Shown: positions 8,185-16,437 of the stretch, piece by piece
How positions within the stretch are numbered: the stretch's first letter is position 1
Layout: every line of letters starts with the position of its first letter
Notes under the pieces: model-generated
The model's input: only the letters and a program-made list of their open reading frames with translations
Database searches by the model: none
Told to the model about the DNA's origin: nothing
Translations under genes and position numbers: made by a program
From: Listeria kieliensis
GTDB lineage: Bacteria; Bacillota; Bacilli; Lactobacillales; Listeriaceae
DNA length: 64,000 nt
Assembly: GCF_003369925.1 (NCBI RefSeq)
Contig: NZ_LARY01000002.1
Span: forward strand, 62,001 to 126,000
Direction of reading: 5' to 3'

Positions 8185-8659
8185 GCAAAAATTTTTAAAA
8201 GAATTGGATAAAGCTACTTCGGGGCTTCCAAAAGAAGAACGTGAAGAGCTTCTACAATACTATGATGAATATTTAACTAGTGCCTTACTAGAAGGAAAAA
8301 GCGAAGAAACGATTCGCCAAGAAATTGGTTCCCCTGCCCAAATCGCAGGTGCCTTTATAGAAGCAAGTAGTGAAGAAGAGATTGAAAAAAAAGCTTATAA
8401 ACGGATGGCAAGACTGGGATGGTTAAAACGAACAAGCACCTTTTTATGGTTTGCTTTTCTAGCTTGTCTTCTCCTTCTTTTCTTTTTAGGGGGAATTGCA
8501 AGTATTGTTTTTCTCGGAATTGATGTCGTTTTGTTCCAGCAAATTCATGTTTTCCAAATTTTTATGGCACTATTTTGTGCAGGAATCAGCTACTTAGCTT
8601 TTTTAGTGCTTAAAATTCTCTACAACTTCTATCTTACTCGAAAAGGACGATTTTCATGA
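8177..8659 (+). CDS. DUF1700 (HAAS domain) membrane protein
   Basis: 160 residues. Residues 1-75 carry the HAAS/DUF1700 signature (MDKQKFLKELDKATSGLPKE, YYDEYLTSALLEGKSEETIR, IGSPAQIA). Two hydrophobic segments follow (about 92-117 and 122-148) and a basic tail. I start at ATG 8177, overlapping padR, with AGAGGAAG upstream; a longer frame from 8054 runs inside padR and is discarded. The stop overlaps the next start (ATGA 8656-8659). DUF1700 proteins usually act with PadR and the DUF4097 partner; mechanism unknown. Confidence 0.88.
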   Translation: MDKQKFLKELDKATSGLPKEEREELLQYYDEYLTSALLEGKSEETIRQEIGSPAQIAGAFIEASSEEEIEKKAYKRMARLGWLKRTSTFLWFAFLACLLLLFFLGGIASIVFLGIDVVLFQQIHVFQIFMALFCAGISYLAFLVLKILYNFYLTRKGRFS

Positions 8660-9741
8660 AAAAACAATTTGGAATAGCCTTTATACTTATTCTTGTTGGG
8701 TTTATCGGCTTAATGACCTGTCTTATAGCCAAGAATAGTCAGGATATTGGACAAAGCTATCATAAAGAGTGGATTCTTTCAGCAAATCAAATTAAAAATC
8801 TGCAGATCACTAGTGAAAAAGATATTGATTTGCGTGTTAAGCAAACTTTAGATAGTAAAATTAGCCTTCAAGTAGAAGGAAAAATGTCAAAAGCTGAAAC
8901 AAAAGAGCTGAAGGCGATCAAAGGAACAAAAGATGCCTTTCACTTAACGATCGGAACGAAGCATACTTGGCTCGAAAAATGGCACCGCCCTCACTATAGC
9001 GTTCAAAAAGTGACGTTATGGATTCCTGAAAGCGTCTCGCTTGGAAAAATGAAAGTAGATTTAAATAAAGCTAATGTGCGCTTAGATAATGTACGAGGCG
9101 AAAACCTTGCGATTACGATTTATGACGGGGAAGTGGTTGGCTCGCATGGTCAGTTTGATGAGACGGAAATTGATACGGATAAGAGTTTGACCGATTTAAG
9201 TTACTGGGATGGCAATATCTCGATGTTTGCTGAAACGGGTGACCAATTTCTGAAAGATTCATCTGGCAAATTTACGATACAAAATCAGTCAGGGATGTCT
9301 CAGGTTCACCGCCATAAAGGCACAAAAGGAGAAATTCTTAACCTTTCAGGAAAAGTGATCACAACCGCATCCCACTTGGATCAGCTAACCATTAATTCAA
9401 ACAAAGGAACAGAAGTCATTCAAGGACTGCGCGGCAAGCTTCTTCTAAGTACCAAAAAAGGAAAAAGTATCTTGCGCGATAATCGCGGCGATCAAGTTGT
9501 GCGCACTGAGGATGGCGTCATCATTGTTGAGCAGACGCACTTGATGCAAAAAATGGACGTGCAAAGTAAAAGCGGTTTAATTAAACTGACTTTAAATAAG
9601 GATTATCAAAAACAACCTATTACGATCAACGCCCCACTTGGTTCGGTTCAGTCCGATTTTCACTGGCAAACCAAACAAAAAAATGCTCGGATTGAATTAA
9701 AAACAACCAAAGGCGAAATTAAAGTCATTCAAGAAGAATAA
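8656..9741 (+). CDS. DUF4097-family membrane-anchored beta-repeat protein
   Basis: 361 residues. One N-terminal membrane segment (7-27), then an extracytoplasmic parallel-beta region. Short repeated strands read like DUF4097/DUF4098 repeats: VKVDLNKANVRLDNVRG, LTINSNKGTEVIQGLRG, KLLLSTKKGKSILRDNRG, VRTEDGVIIVEQT. The last part ends NARIELKTTKGEIKVIQEE. The family includes proteins linked to cell-envelope stress sensing (LiaX-type in enterococci); here the role is inferred from the PadR-DUF1700 context. Start overlaps the upstream stop by 4 bases. Confidence 0.85.
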   Translation: MKKQFGIAFILILVGFIGLMTCLIAKNSQDIGQSYHKEWILSANQIKNLQITSEKDIDLRVKQTLDSKISLQVEGKMSKAETKELKAIKGTKDAFHLTIGTKHTWLEKWHRPHYSVQKVTLWIPESVSLGKMKVDLNKANVRLDNVRGENLAITIYDGEVVGSHGQFDETEIDTDKSLTDLSYWDGNISMFAETGDQFLKDSSGKFTIQNQSGMSQVHRHKGTKGEILNLSGKVITTASHLDQLTINSNKGTEVIQGLRGKLLLSTKKGKSILRDNRGDQVVRTEDGVIIVEQTHLMQKMDVQSKSGLIKLTLNKDYQKQPITINAPLGSVQSDFHWQTKQKNARIELKTTKGEIKVIQEE

Positions 9742-9753
9742 GGATAGCTTAGT

Positions 9754-9790
9754 AAAAACTGCGTGGTCTTTTGACGGCGCAGTTTTTTAG
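9754..9790 (+). terminator. Terminator of the padR operon
   Basis: A 10-bp stem (9754-9763 with 9778-9787), 14-base loop and a run of six T, 12 bases after the stop of the DUF4097 gene. Confidence 0.85.
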
Positions 9791-9895
9791 TGGCACAAAT
9801 TGTTGTAGCCTCTCGTTCGTTTCTTGCCCAATTAGGGTTTCTACTATTTTTTTCAAAATCTCTATAAAAATTCTTCATCTTTTGCGGCTTTCGTG

Positions 9896-9926
9896 ATAAA
9901 ATGAACTTGACTGATAATGATTCTCA
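9896..9926 (+). promoter_or_regulatory. feoAB promoter region with Fur box
   Basis: TGATAATGATTCTCA (9912-9926) matches the 7-1-7 Fur consensus at 13 of 14 specified positions. It lies 11 bases downstream of an extended -10 (TGATAAAAT, hexamer 9896-9901), so Fur bound here would cover the transcription start. Iron-replete repression of feoAB is the expected result. Confidence 0.85.
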
Positions 9927-9954
9927 GTAGATGGGCAACATAGGAGGAAAAGAT

Positions 9955-10188
9955 ATGCAACTGAACGAAGCAGCTGTTGGCGATCATGTGACGATTACAC
10001 ATTTAAATATCTCGAGTGACTTGCTTAAAAAACGGCTTCTCGCACTTGGATGTGTTGAGGGTTGTGAACTTTGTATCAAGCAAAAAGGTTTTTTCCGTGG
10101 TCCCTGCACTTTTGAAACAAAGGGCCAACACATCAGTATCAGAAATTGTGATGCTTGCGAAATCATGGTAGAACTGCATGGAAAATAG
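9955..10188 (+). CDS. feoA: Ferrous iron transport accessory protein FeoA
   Basis: 77 residues, a single SH3-like FeoA domain ([37 protein letters not shown]). FeoA is a cytosolic partner of FeoB. The start at ATG 9955 follows TAGGAGGAAA at the right distance; an upstream ATG (9931) lies before the Shine-Dalgarno and is rejected. Preceded by a Fur box and overlaps feoB by 11 bases. Confidence 0.93.
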   Translation: MQLNEAAVGDHVTITHLNISSDLLKKRLLALGCVEGCELCIKQKGFFRGPCTFETKGQHISIRNCDACEIMVELHGK

Positions 10189-12172
10189 CAGATACTGTTT
10201 ACTTGGTAACCCTAACACGGGAAAAACGTCGTTATTTAATGCGCTCACAGGTTCTTATGAATACGTTGGCAATTGGAGCGGCGTCACGGTTGAGAAAAAA
10301 GTAGGTACGTTGCGTGAGAAAAAAGGAAAGCTTGTTGATTTACCCGGCGTTTATGATTTAAACCCAATTTCGCGTGACGAAAGTGTCGTCGCACGTTTTT
10401 TATATGAAGAGTCGTTCGATTCGATACTCAATATTGTGGACGCTTCGCAAATTGAACGTAATTTGAATTTGACGGTGGAATTGCTCGAATATGGGGCACC
10501 TGTTGTGATGGGACTTAATATGGTGGATGTAGCTCTTTCGCGAGGCATTAAGATTGATATTCCTCGTCTTGCGCGGATACTCAAAATCCCTGTTCTTCCT
10601 GTGATTGCACGTTCTGGCAAAGGGACAGACGATTTGCTTGCGGCACTTACAGAAAAGCATCCCGCTCCTCGAAAGCCACTTCTTTTAGAATATGGAGATT
10701 TAGTGGATGAAGCTATTTCTGAACTTTCTCAGGTATTCGCTCAGATTCGCGTAAAAAAAGAACGGCGCTGGCTCGCTCTTCAATTTTTAAGTCAAAACCC
10801 TGTTATTCATGAAAAACTGCAAGAGGAACCTTTCTATCAACAAGCGGAACAAATTCGCCTCGATGCAGAACAAAAACTAGGCAAGTCGCTTGCAGAACAT
10901 ATTCATAAAGTTCGCTCTGCTTTTATTGCTGATATCACGCTCGAAGCAGTTAGTTATACTAAAAAAGCACACCTTCCTTTTTCCGATAAACTCGATAAAA
11001 TTGTAACGCATCGCTTTCTTGGCATCCCGATTTTTCTTGCGATCATGTGGCTTGTTTTTCAAACCACTTTTGCTTGGGTCGGAACGCCTATTTCTGACTG
11101 GCTTGATGGTCTTATTAATGGACCTTTCAAAGAAGGCGTCGCAAACTTTCTGACTTCGATCGGAGTGGTTGATTTCCTAGTTAAACTTGTAACAGATGGC
11201 ATCATTGCTGGTGTTGGTGGCGTGCTTGTCTTTATTCCTCAAATCCTGATTATCTTCTTTTTCATTTCATTATTGGAAGATTCAGGTTACATGGCGCGCA
11301 TCGCCGTTGTCATGGACCGGATCATGGAGTTATTCGGGTTAAACGGAAAATCCTTCATCCCGATGATTATCGGCTTTGGTTGTAATGTGCCAGGGATCAT
11401 GGCTGCTCGCTCTATCGAAGAATCCAAAGAACGCATGATTACCATTTTGATTACACCCTTTATGTCTTGCTCTGCGCGACTGCCTGTTTACGCGTTATTC
11501 GCTGGTGTTTTTTTCGCCAAATACCAAGCGCTTGTCGTCTTGTCGCTTTATGTCATCGGAATCATCATGGCGCTTCTTGTGACTAAGATTCTATCCAAAA
11601 CAATTTTAAAAAATGAAAACTCTGTCTTCGTCGTCGAACTTCCCCCTTACCGGATTCCTTCGCTTCGCACTTTGTGGAGAAGCACTTGGGAAAAAGGAAA
11701 AGGATTTTTGAAAAAAGCAGGCACCTTTATCTTTGCGGGTTCCGTACTGATTTGGTTGCTTAACTACGCGGGTCCTAGTGGTTTTGACGTGCCAATGGGT
11801 GAAAGTTTTCTAGCTAAAATCGGCGGGTTTATCGCACCGCTTCTTGCACCACTTGGTTTTGGAACTTGGCAAGCCGGAGCCACACTAATTCCGGGTTTTC
11901 TTGCAAAAGAAGTCATTATCTCCACCATGGCCATCATCTATTCAGTGAGCGAAAATAGCTTAACGCAAATCGTCACACAGTTTTATACACCGCTATCCGC
12001 TTATGCTTTTATGTTATTTATTTTACTTTATATTCCATGTCTCGCTACTGTTGCGGCAATCCGAAAAGAAACATCTTCTTGGAAATGGACCATTTTTGCG
12101 GTCATTTATCCGCTTGCAACGGCTTACGTACTCACGCTGATTTTTTACCAAGTAGGACGTTTATTTTTCTAA
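10178..12172 (+). CDS. feoB: Ferrous iron transporter FeoB
   Basis: 664 residues. N-terminal G domain: G1 GNPNTGKT (10-17), G2 T near 37 (NWSGVT), G3 DLPG (54-57) and G4 NMVD. A GDI-like helical domain lies at about 170-265. The membrane part has two Gate repeats with Cys-containing motifs ([26 protein letters not shown]). It imports Fe2+ across the membrane. It is translationally coupled to feoA and followed by the small FeoB-associated protein. Length is usual for Gram-positive FeoB. Confidence 0.96.
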   Translation: MENSRYCLLGNPNTGKTSLFNALTGSYEYVGNWSGVTVEKKVGTLREKKGKLVDLPGVYDLNPISRDESVVARFLYEESFDSILNIVDASQIERNLNLTVELLEYGAPVVMGLNMVDVALSRGIKIDIPRLARILKIPVLPVIARSGKGTDDLLAALTEKHPAPRKPLLLEYGDLVDEAISELSQVFAQIRVKKERRWLALQFLSQNPVIHEKLQEEPFYQQAEQIRLDAEQKLGKSLAEHIHKVRSAFIADITLEAVSYTKKAHLPFSDKLDKIVTHRFLGIPIFLAIMWLVFQTTFAWVGTPISDWLDGLINGPFKEGVANFLTSIGVVDFLVKLVTDGIIAGVGGVLVFIPQILIIFFFISLLEDSGYMARIAVVMDRIMELFGLNGKSFIPMIIGFGCNVPGIMAARSIEESKERMITILITPFMSCSARLPVYALFAGVFFAKYQALVVLSLYVIGIIMALLVTKILSKTILKNENSVFVVELPPYRIPSLRTLWRSTWEKGKGFLKKAGTFIFAGSVLIWLLNYAGPSGFDVPMGESFLAKIGGFIAPLLAPLGFGTWQAGATLIPGFLAKEVIISTMAIIYSVSENSLTQIVTQFYTPLSAYAFMLFILLYIPCLATVAAIRKETSSWKWTIFAVIYPLATAYVLTLIFYQVGRLFF

Positions 12173-12187
12173 GAAAGGACGACAAAA

Positions 12188-12352
12188 ATGCTAATTCTTT
12201 TACTAAATCTCTTTCTTGGCGCGCTGATTTTCGGCTACACGGTCTATGCGCTCGTTCGCTACATCAAACGAAGCAAGAAAGGCAAATGTGCCGCTTGCGA
12301 ACTTGAAGAGACTTGTGAACATGAAACAACACTACCTGACCATCTAAAATAA
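12188..12352 (+). CDS. FeoB-associated Cys-rich membrane protein
   Basis: 54 residues: MLILLLNLFLGALIFGYTVY is a membrane helix, followed by basic RYIKRSKKGKCAACE and a second Cys in EETCEHE. This is the pattern of the FeoB-associated Cys-rich family found directly downstream of feoB in Firmicutes, where it may replace FeoC. Start ATG follows AAAGGA, 15 bases after the feoB stop. It ends just before a strong bidirectional terminator. The exact role in Fe2+ uptake is not known. Confidence 0.85.
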   Translation: MLILLLNLFLGALIFGYTVYALVRYIKRSKKGKCAACELEETCEHETTLPDHLK

Positions 12353-12354
12353 GC

Positions 12355-12395
12355 CAAAAACCGGAATTTCGCTCAAAGCGAAATTCCGGTTTATT
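12355..12395. terminator. Bidirectional terminator between the feo operon and the HTH gene
   Basis: A 13-bp perfect stem (12361-12373 with 12377-12389) with a 3-base loop, T-rich on the plus strand after it and A-run (12356-12360) before it. It serves both convergent genes. Confidence 0.9.
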
Positions 12396-12627
12396 TATCG
12401 TAGGGACGGTATTTGTCACGAAGAGCCGTTTGCTTTTCTTGCCGAATTTCCAAATCAATTCGGTGAAAGAGCATCATTTTTCCCTTCTTGCTGCTTGCGA
12501 TCTTGTTACGCTTAGCCAGTGACAGAAGCGCTTGCTTGGAAATGCCTAAAAACGCTGCGGCTTCTTCTGTTGTAAAAAATGTTTCATTCAACCAATTTCG
12601 GTCTTTTTCTTGCGGATTCGTTTCCAT
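12391..12627 (-). CDS. Small helix-turn-helix (excisionase/MerR-like) protein
   Basis: 78 residues from ATG 12627, preceded by AGAGGTG at 6 bases; a longer frame to 12687 lacks a ribosome site. The core FFTTEEAAAFLGISKQALLSL, then KRNKIASSKKGKMMLFHRIDLE, is a winged helix-turn-helix of the excisionase/MerR DNA-binding type. The C-terminus is highly basic and polar (RQEKQTALRDKYRPYDK). No phage genes lie nearby, so it is more likely a chromosomal small regulator than an excisionase. Target unknown. Confidence 0.78.
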   Translation of the reverse strand: METNPQEKDRNWLNETFFTTEEAAAFLGISKQALLSLAKRNKIASSKKGKMMLFHRIDLEIRQEKQTALRDKYRPYDK

Positions 12628-12746
12628 ACGAGCACCTCTTCTCTTTTCTAGTTTAGAAAAATCAACCGCTTTTTTCAAGTAAATCATTAACAGGCGGGCG
12701 AAAAAACGCTATACTTAAGGAAAATAAGTAGACGAGGTGATTAGTT

Positions 12747-13478
12747 TTGAATCCAGTTATTAATCAAATGATGAACCATCGCTCTATTCGTTCTTATAAA
12801 GCGGATGAACCTATTCCTGAGGACAAGCTTGACCAAATTATTCGTGCTGCGCAAAGTGCACCTTCTTGGATCAATGGGCAACATTATTCAATTATTGGTG
12901 TAAAAGATAAAGCTCGGAAGCAAAAACTAGCGGAGTATACAAAAAATCCATATGTTGCCGATTGTTCCGTTTTTTTGGTTTTCGTTGGGGATTTTTATCG
13001 TGTTGAACTTGCCAGTGAAAAACATCAAAAGCATTTCACAACAAAGTCCGAAGAAGACTTATTATTGATTGCTTCTGTGGATATTGGGCTTGCTTGCCAA
13101 AATGCACTAACAGCTGCTGAAAGCTTGGGATACGGAACTGTTTGTATCGGTGGGATTCGGCGCCATATTTCAGAAGTAGCAGAATTTCTCGGCCTTCCTG
13201 AGATGACCATTCCGATTGTCGGTCTTTGTATCGGAGTTCCCAATCAAGATCCGCCTGTAAAGCCACGCTTACCTAAAGAAGCGGTTTATTTCGAGGAAGT
13301 CTATCAACCTGATACGTTGCCGCTTCTCGAAGCTTATGATGAAACAATCATTCCCTACTCGAGGCGAGAAGGCGGAATTAGCTACACCGAACGAATGGCC
13401 AATTTTTATGATAAGCCTTACTATCATGGGATTACGGATTTTTTGAAAAAGCAGGGATTCTTAAAGGGTTCCAAGTAG
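12747..13478 (+). CDS. Nitroreductase-family NAD(P)H-dependent oxidoreductase (NfsA/NfrA type)
   Basis: 243 residues, starting at TTG 12747 after GAGGTGA. It is an FMN-dependent nitroreductase-fold enzyme: HRSIRSYKADEPIPED at the N-terminus (FMN phosphate-binding Arg residues), AAQSAPSWINGQHYSII, the SLGYGTVCIGGIRRH FMN motif, and GLCIGVPNQDPPVKPRLP, the NfsA-type Arg/Lys-containing segment near the active site. The physiological substrate is uncertain: flavin, quinone, nitroaromatics or disulfides. Confidence 0.88.
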   Translation: MNPVINQMMNHRSIRSYKADEPIPEDKLDQIIRAAQSAPSWINGQHYSIIGVKDKARKQKLAEYTKNPYVADCSVFLVFVGDFYRVELASEKHQKHFTTKSEEDLLLIASVDIGLACQNALTAAESLGYGTVCIGGIRRHISEVAEFLGLPEMTIPIVGLCIGVPNQDPPVKPRLPKEAVYFEEVYQPDTLPLLEAYDETIIPYSRREGGISYTERMANFYDKPYYHGITDFLKKQGFLKGSK

Positions 13479-13550
13479 CTTTTTTGTGAAAGTTAGTATA
13501 TACTTTTATTCGAAAATGAGCTTTAAATGCTCAACTTTGGAGGTTTAGCG

Positions 13551-14513
13551 ATGGAAAAGGAAGCATTATTTTTGAAACCTGTTTTTCAGGAACGCATTTG
13601 GGGCGGCACGAAGTTGCATGATTATTTTGGATATCAAATTCCGACGGATAAAACGGGGGAAGATTGGGCCATTTCGGCTCATCCAAATGGTCCTTCTACG
13701 ATAAAAAATGGGACGTATCAAGGGGAAACTTTGGATGAACTTTGGAAAACGCATCCAGAGCTTTTCGGAAATCCCAGTGAAGCTGTTTTTCCACTTCTGA
13801 CTAAAATTTTAGATGCCAATACGGATCTTTCGGTGCAAGTGCATCCCGATGATGCCTATGCGAAGGTACATGAAAATGGCGAACTTGGGAAAACGGAATG
13901 CTGGTATATTATCGACTGTGCTGAAGATGCAGAAATCGTTTATGGCCACAATGCGGAATCAAAAGAAGCATTTACTGAGATGGTTCAAAGCGGGGAATGG
14001 GATAAATTGCTTCGCAAAGTGAAAATTAAGCCAGGAGACTTCTATTATGTGCCAAGTGGAACGATTCATGCGCTTGGGACTGGGACGCTTGTTCTAGAGA
14101 CGCAGCAAAGTTCAGATACGACTTATCGCGTGTATGACTATGATCGCACGGATAAAGACGGAAATAAACGGGAGCTGCATCTTGAAAAAGCCATTGATGT
14201 CACGACTATTCCACATGTAGATGCCAAATTAGATATCCAAACGATTGAACGAGATCACGCCAAGATCACCACTTTTGTTTCCAATTCATTTTTCAGCGTG
14301 TATAAATGGGAAATAAACGGCAAGACTTCCTTTGAAAAAACGGCGCCTTACACGCTTGTCAGTATTTTAGACGGCGAAGCGGAACTGATCGTTCACGAGA
14401 AATCGGAACGGATTCAAAAGGGAGATCACTTTGTTTTACCTTACACAGTGACCGACTGGATCATTGATGGAAATGTTACAGCGATCGCTTCAACACCTCC
14501 TCTCCATCATTAG
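13551..14513 (+). CDS. manA: Mannose-6-phosphate isomerase, class I
   Basis: 320 residues, a type I phosphomannose isomerase that interconverts mannose 6-phosphate and fructose 6-phosphate. Zn-binding cupin motifs are visible: LSVQVHPDDAYA (Gln and His), GKTECWYI (Glu), and PSGTIHALGTGTLVLETQQSSDTTYRVYD near the active site. The start at ATG 13551 follows GGAGGT; the frame extends upstream to 13527 but this is before the Shine-Dalgarno. Ends with a terminator 8 bases downstream. Confidence 0.94.
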   Translation: MEKEALFLKPVFQERIWGGTKLHDYFGYQIPTDKTGEDWAISAHPNGPSTIKNGTYQGETLDELWKTHPELFGNPSEAVFPLLTKILDANTDLSVQVHPDDAYAKVHENGELGKTECWYIIDCAEDAEIVYGHNAESKEAFTEMVQSGEWDKLLRKVKIKPGDFYYVPSGTIHALGTGTLVLETQQSSDTTYRVYDYDRTDKDGNKRELHLEKAIDVTTIPHVDAKLDIQTIERDHAKITTFVSNSFFSVYKWEINGKTSFEKTAPYTLVSILDGEAELIVHEKSERIQKGDHFVLPYTVTDWIIDGNVTAIASTPPLHH

Positions 14514-14520
14514 TTTTTAG

Positions 14521-14545
14521 ACTCCTCCTCGGGGGAGTTTTTTTG
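14521..14545 (+). terminator. Terminator of manA
   Basis: A 7-bp GC-rich stem (14521-14527 with 14532-14538, one G-U) with a 4-base loop, followed by T-run to 14544. Confidence 0.85.
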
Positions 14546-14679
14546 TGCGCACAGTTTTGCTTAGACTTTTTCATTCAAGTAGTCTTACCGCAGGTTCCAG
14601 TTCATGAGAAAAGACTTTGCTTTTGATGTGTGATAAAATTAACACTAAGTGAAATAAGATACATAAAGGAGTGTCCTAC

Positions 14680-15435
14680 ATGAATGAAGCTGTAAAAACG
14701 CTAGACGGCTGGTATTGTCTACATGATTTTCGCTCAGTAGATTGGACGAGCTGGCGCGAACTTTCGGAAGCAGAACGGTCGCGGATTTTAACAGAATTTA
14801 GCAAATTTCTTTCCGAACTTGAATTAACGAAAAATATTGGTGAAGGTGAACAAACTTTTTACTCGATCATTGGTCAAAAAGCAGATTTTGTCTTTTTCTT
14901 GCTTCGCCCAACACTTGAAGATATCAATGCAATTGAAAATCGCTTTAACAAACTTGAAATTGCGGATTTCTTAATTCCAACTTATTCATATGTTTCGGTT
15001 GTCGAATTAAGCAATTATTTAGCGGCACATATGGCAGGCGATGAAGATCCTTACGAAAACAAACACGTTCGCGCTAGACTTTATCCAGAGCTGCCGCCGA
15101 AAAAGCATATTTGTTTCTACCCAATGAACAAAAAACGCGAAGGCAATGATAACTGGTATATGCTTGACATGGAAGAGCGTCGCCGAATGATTCGCGATCA
15201 CGGTTCAATCGGTCGAACTTATGCAGGTAAAGTCAGCCAAATCATTGGTGGCTCAATCGGTTTAGATGATTATGAATGGGGCGTTACTTTGTTTGCAGAT
15301 GACGCATTAGACTTCAAACGAATCGTTACAGAAATGCGTTTTGATGAGACAAGCGCTCGTTTTGGCGAATTTGGTGCTTTTTTCGTGGGCAACCTCCTTC
15401 CACTGGAAGAAATCGAGGCTTTCTTTAGAATTTAA
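14680..15435 (+). CDS. hemQ: Coproheme decarboxylase HemQ
   Basis: 251 residues, exactly the length of L. monocytogenes HemQ. It converts coproheme III to heme b with H2O2, the last step of the coproporphyrin-dependent heme pathway of Gram-positives. Key residues are at canonical positions: catalytic Tyr147 (HICFYPM), proximal His174 (RDHGSIGR), and distal Gln187 (KVSQIIGG). I start at ATG 14680, after AAAGGAGTG; a GTG three codons earlier overlaps that site. It sits upstream of anrAB as in other Listeria. Own terminator. Confidence 0.97.
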   Translation: MNEAVKTLDGWYCLHDFRSVDWTSWRELSEAERSRILTEFSKFLSELELTKNIGEGEQTFYSIIGQKADFVFFLLRPTLEDINAIENRFNKLEIADFLIPTYSYVSVVELSNYLAAHMAGDEDPYENKHVRARLYPELPPKKHICFYPMNKKREGNDNWYMLDMEERRRMIRDHGSIGRTYAGKVSQIIGGSIGLDDYEWGVTLFADDALDFKRIVTEMRFDETSARFGEFGAFFVGNLLPLEEIEAFFRI

Positions 15436-15439
15436 AATC

Positions 15440-15477
15440 AAACAGGCAAGAACCCGCAGTGGGACTTGCCTGTTTTT
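15440..15477 (+). terminator. Terminator of hemQ
   Basis: An 11-bp stem (15440-15450 with 15465-15475) and 14-base loop ending in TTTTT. Confidence 0.88.
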
Positions 15478-15498
15478 ATGTATTCTGATGAGCTTAGG

Positions 15499-15543
15499 TT
15501 AGACATTGTCAGACGGTTCTTTTTTACGCTACAATAGAACCGT
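15499..15543 (+). promoter_or_regulatory. anrAB promoter with candidate response-regulator site and inverted repeat
   Basis: -35 TTGTCA (15506-15511), 18-base spacer, -10 TACAAT (15530-15535). The sequence TTAGACATT (15499-15507) overlaps the upstream edge of the -35 and recurs in the same place at the dlt promoter. A perfect inverted repeat ACGGTTCT/AGAACCGT (15513-15520, 15536-15543) surrounds the spacer and -10. Sites are visible; the binding proteins are inferred. Confidence 0.5.
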
Positions 15544-15560
15544 TGCAACTTCTTAGTCTC

Positions 15561-15608
15561 AAGATGACGAATTTGTAAGGCTAATAAGCTTTTTTGTCAT
15601 CTTACAAG
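15561..15608 (+). other. Leader with alternative hairpins before anrA
   Basis: AAGATGAC (15561-15568) is complementary to GTCATCTT (15596-15603), while TTGTAAG (15573-15579 region) is complementary to CTTACAA (15601-15607). The two pairings share CTT and exclude one another. The leader RNA could therefore switch, though no T-tract terminator follows. It may equally be a DNA operator. Confidence 0.35.
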
Positions 15609-15669
15609 CAGGCAAGTTTGTTCCATTTATCGTAAACTAAAAGTGGAGTTTTTTAAAGGAGGAAAAATT

Positions 15670-16437
15670 ATGGAACCCGTTTTAGAAGCCAAACATGTTC
15701 GTAAAGTGTATGGAAGTAAAGGAAATGTCTATACTGCGCTCTCTAACATCAGTCTAGAGATATACGAAGGCGAATTTGTTGGAATCATGGGTCCTTCTGG
15801 CGCGGGAAAGTCGACTTTGCTGAATGTCCTTTCAACAATCGACAATCCCACATCTGGTGAAGTGAAAATTGCTGGCCATGATCTGGAAGAAATGAATGAA
15901 CAAGAAATGTCTCTTTTTAGGCGAGAACAACTCGGTTTCATTTTCCAAGATTATAATTTGCTTGATACACTCTCAATTCGAGAAAACATTATTTTACCAC
16001 TCGCGCTTGAAAAACGGCCAGTAGCTGAAATTGAGGCAGCCGTTGAGCGGATCAGTGCTGTTTTTTCCATTCATTCTATTTTAGATAAATACCCAACTGA
16101 AGTTTCTGGAGGTCAAAAACAACGCACAGCCGCGAGTCGAGCAATTATTGCGAATCCGCACCTTATTTTTGCAGATGAACCCACAGGGGCACTGGATTCT
16201 AAATCCGCTGCTGATTTACTGGAAAGCCTGCAAGACCTTAATGAAAATGAAAAAGCGACCATTCTCATGGTGACACATGATGCTTTTGCAGCTAGTTTTT
16301 GTAAACGCATTTTGTTTATTACAGATGGCGAGATTTATACTGAAATTTATAGAGGCTCTAAATCACGCAAAGAATTCTTTCAAAAGATTTTAGATATCTT
16401 AGCAAAACTCGGAGGCAATGTGAATGACATTATTTGA
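15670..16437 (+). CDS. anrA: ABC transporter ATPase, BceA/AnrA-type
   Basis: 255 residues. Walker A GPSGAGKST (near 44), Q-loop FQDYNLLDTLSIRENI, signature VSGGQKQR, Walker B LIFADEPTGALDSKSA and H-loop MVTHD. This belongs to the MacB/BceA class of antimicrobial peptide detoxification ABC transporters. Start at ATG 15670 after AAAGGAGG. It overlaps the permease by 14 bases. The position next to hemQ is that of the Listeria nisin/bacitracin resistance transporter AnrAB, which belongs to the VirR regulon in L. monocytogenes; that assignment is from context and similarity. No two-component genes are adjacent. Confidence 0.88.
   Translation: MEPVLEAKHVRKVYGSKGNVYTALSNISLEIYEGEFVGIMGPSGAGKSTLLNVLSTIDNPTSGEVKIAGHDLEEMNEQEMSLFRREQLGFIFQDYNLLDTLSIRENIILPLALEKRPVAEIEAAVERISAVFSIHSILDKYPTEVSGGQKQRTAASRAIIANPHLIFADEPTGALDSKSAADLLESLQDLNENEKATILMVTHDAFAASFCKRILFITDGEIYTEIYRGSKSRKEFFQKILDILAKLGGNVNDII

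Noticed and set aside
12391-12627. Excisionase-like protein as a sign of a prophage or integrative element
   Set aside because: No integrase, attachment-site repeats or other mobile genes are nearby; feo and manA neighbours are core genes.
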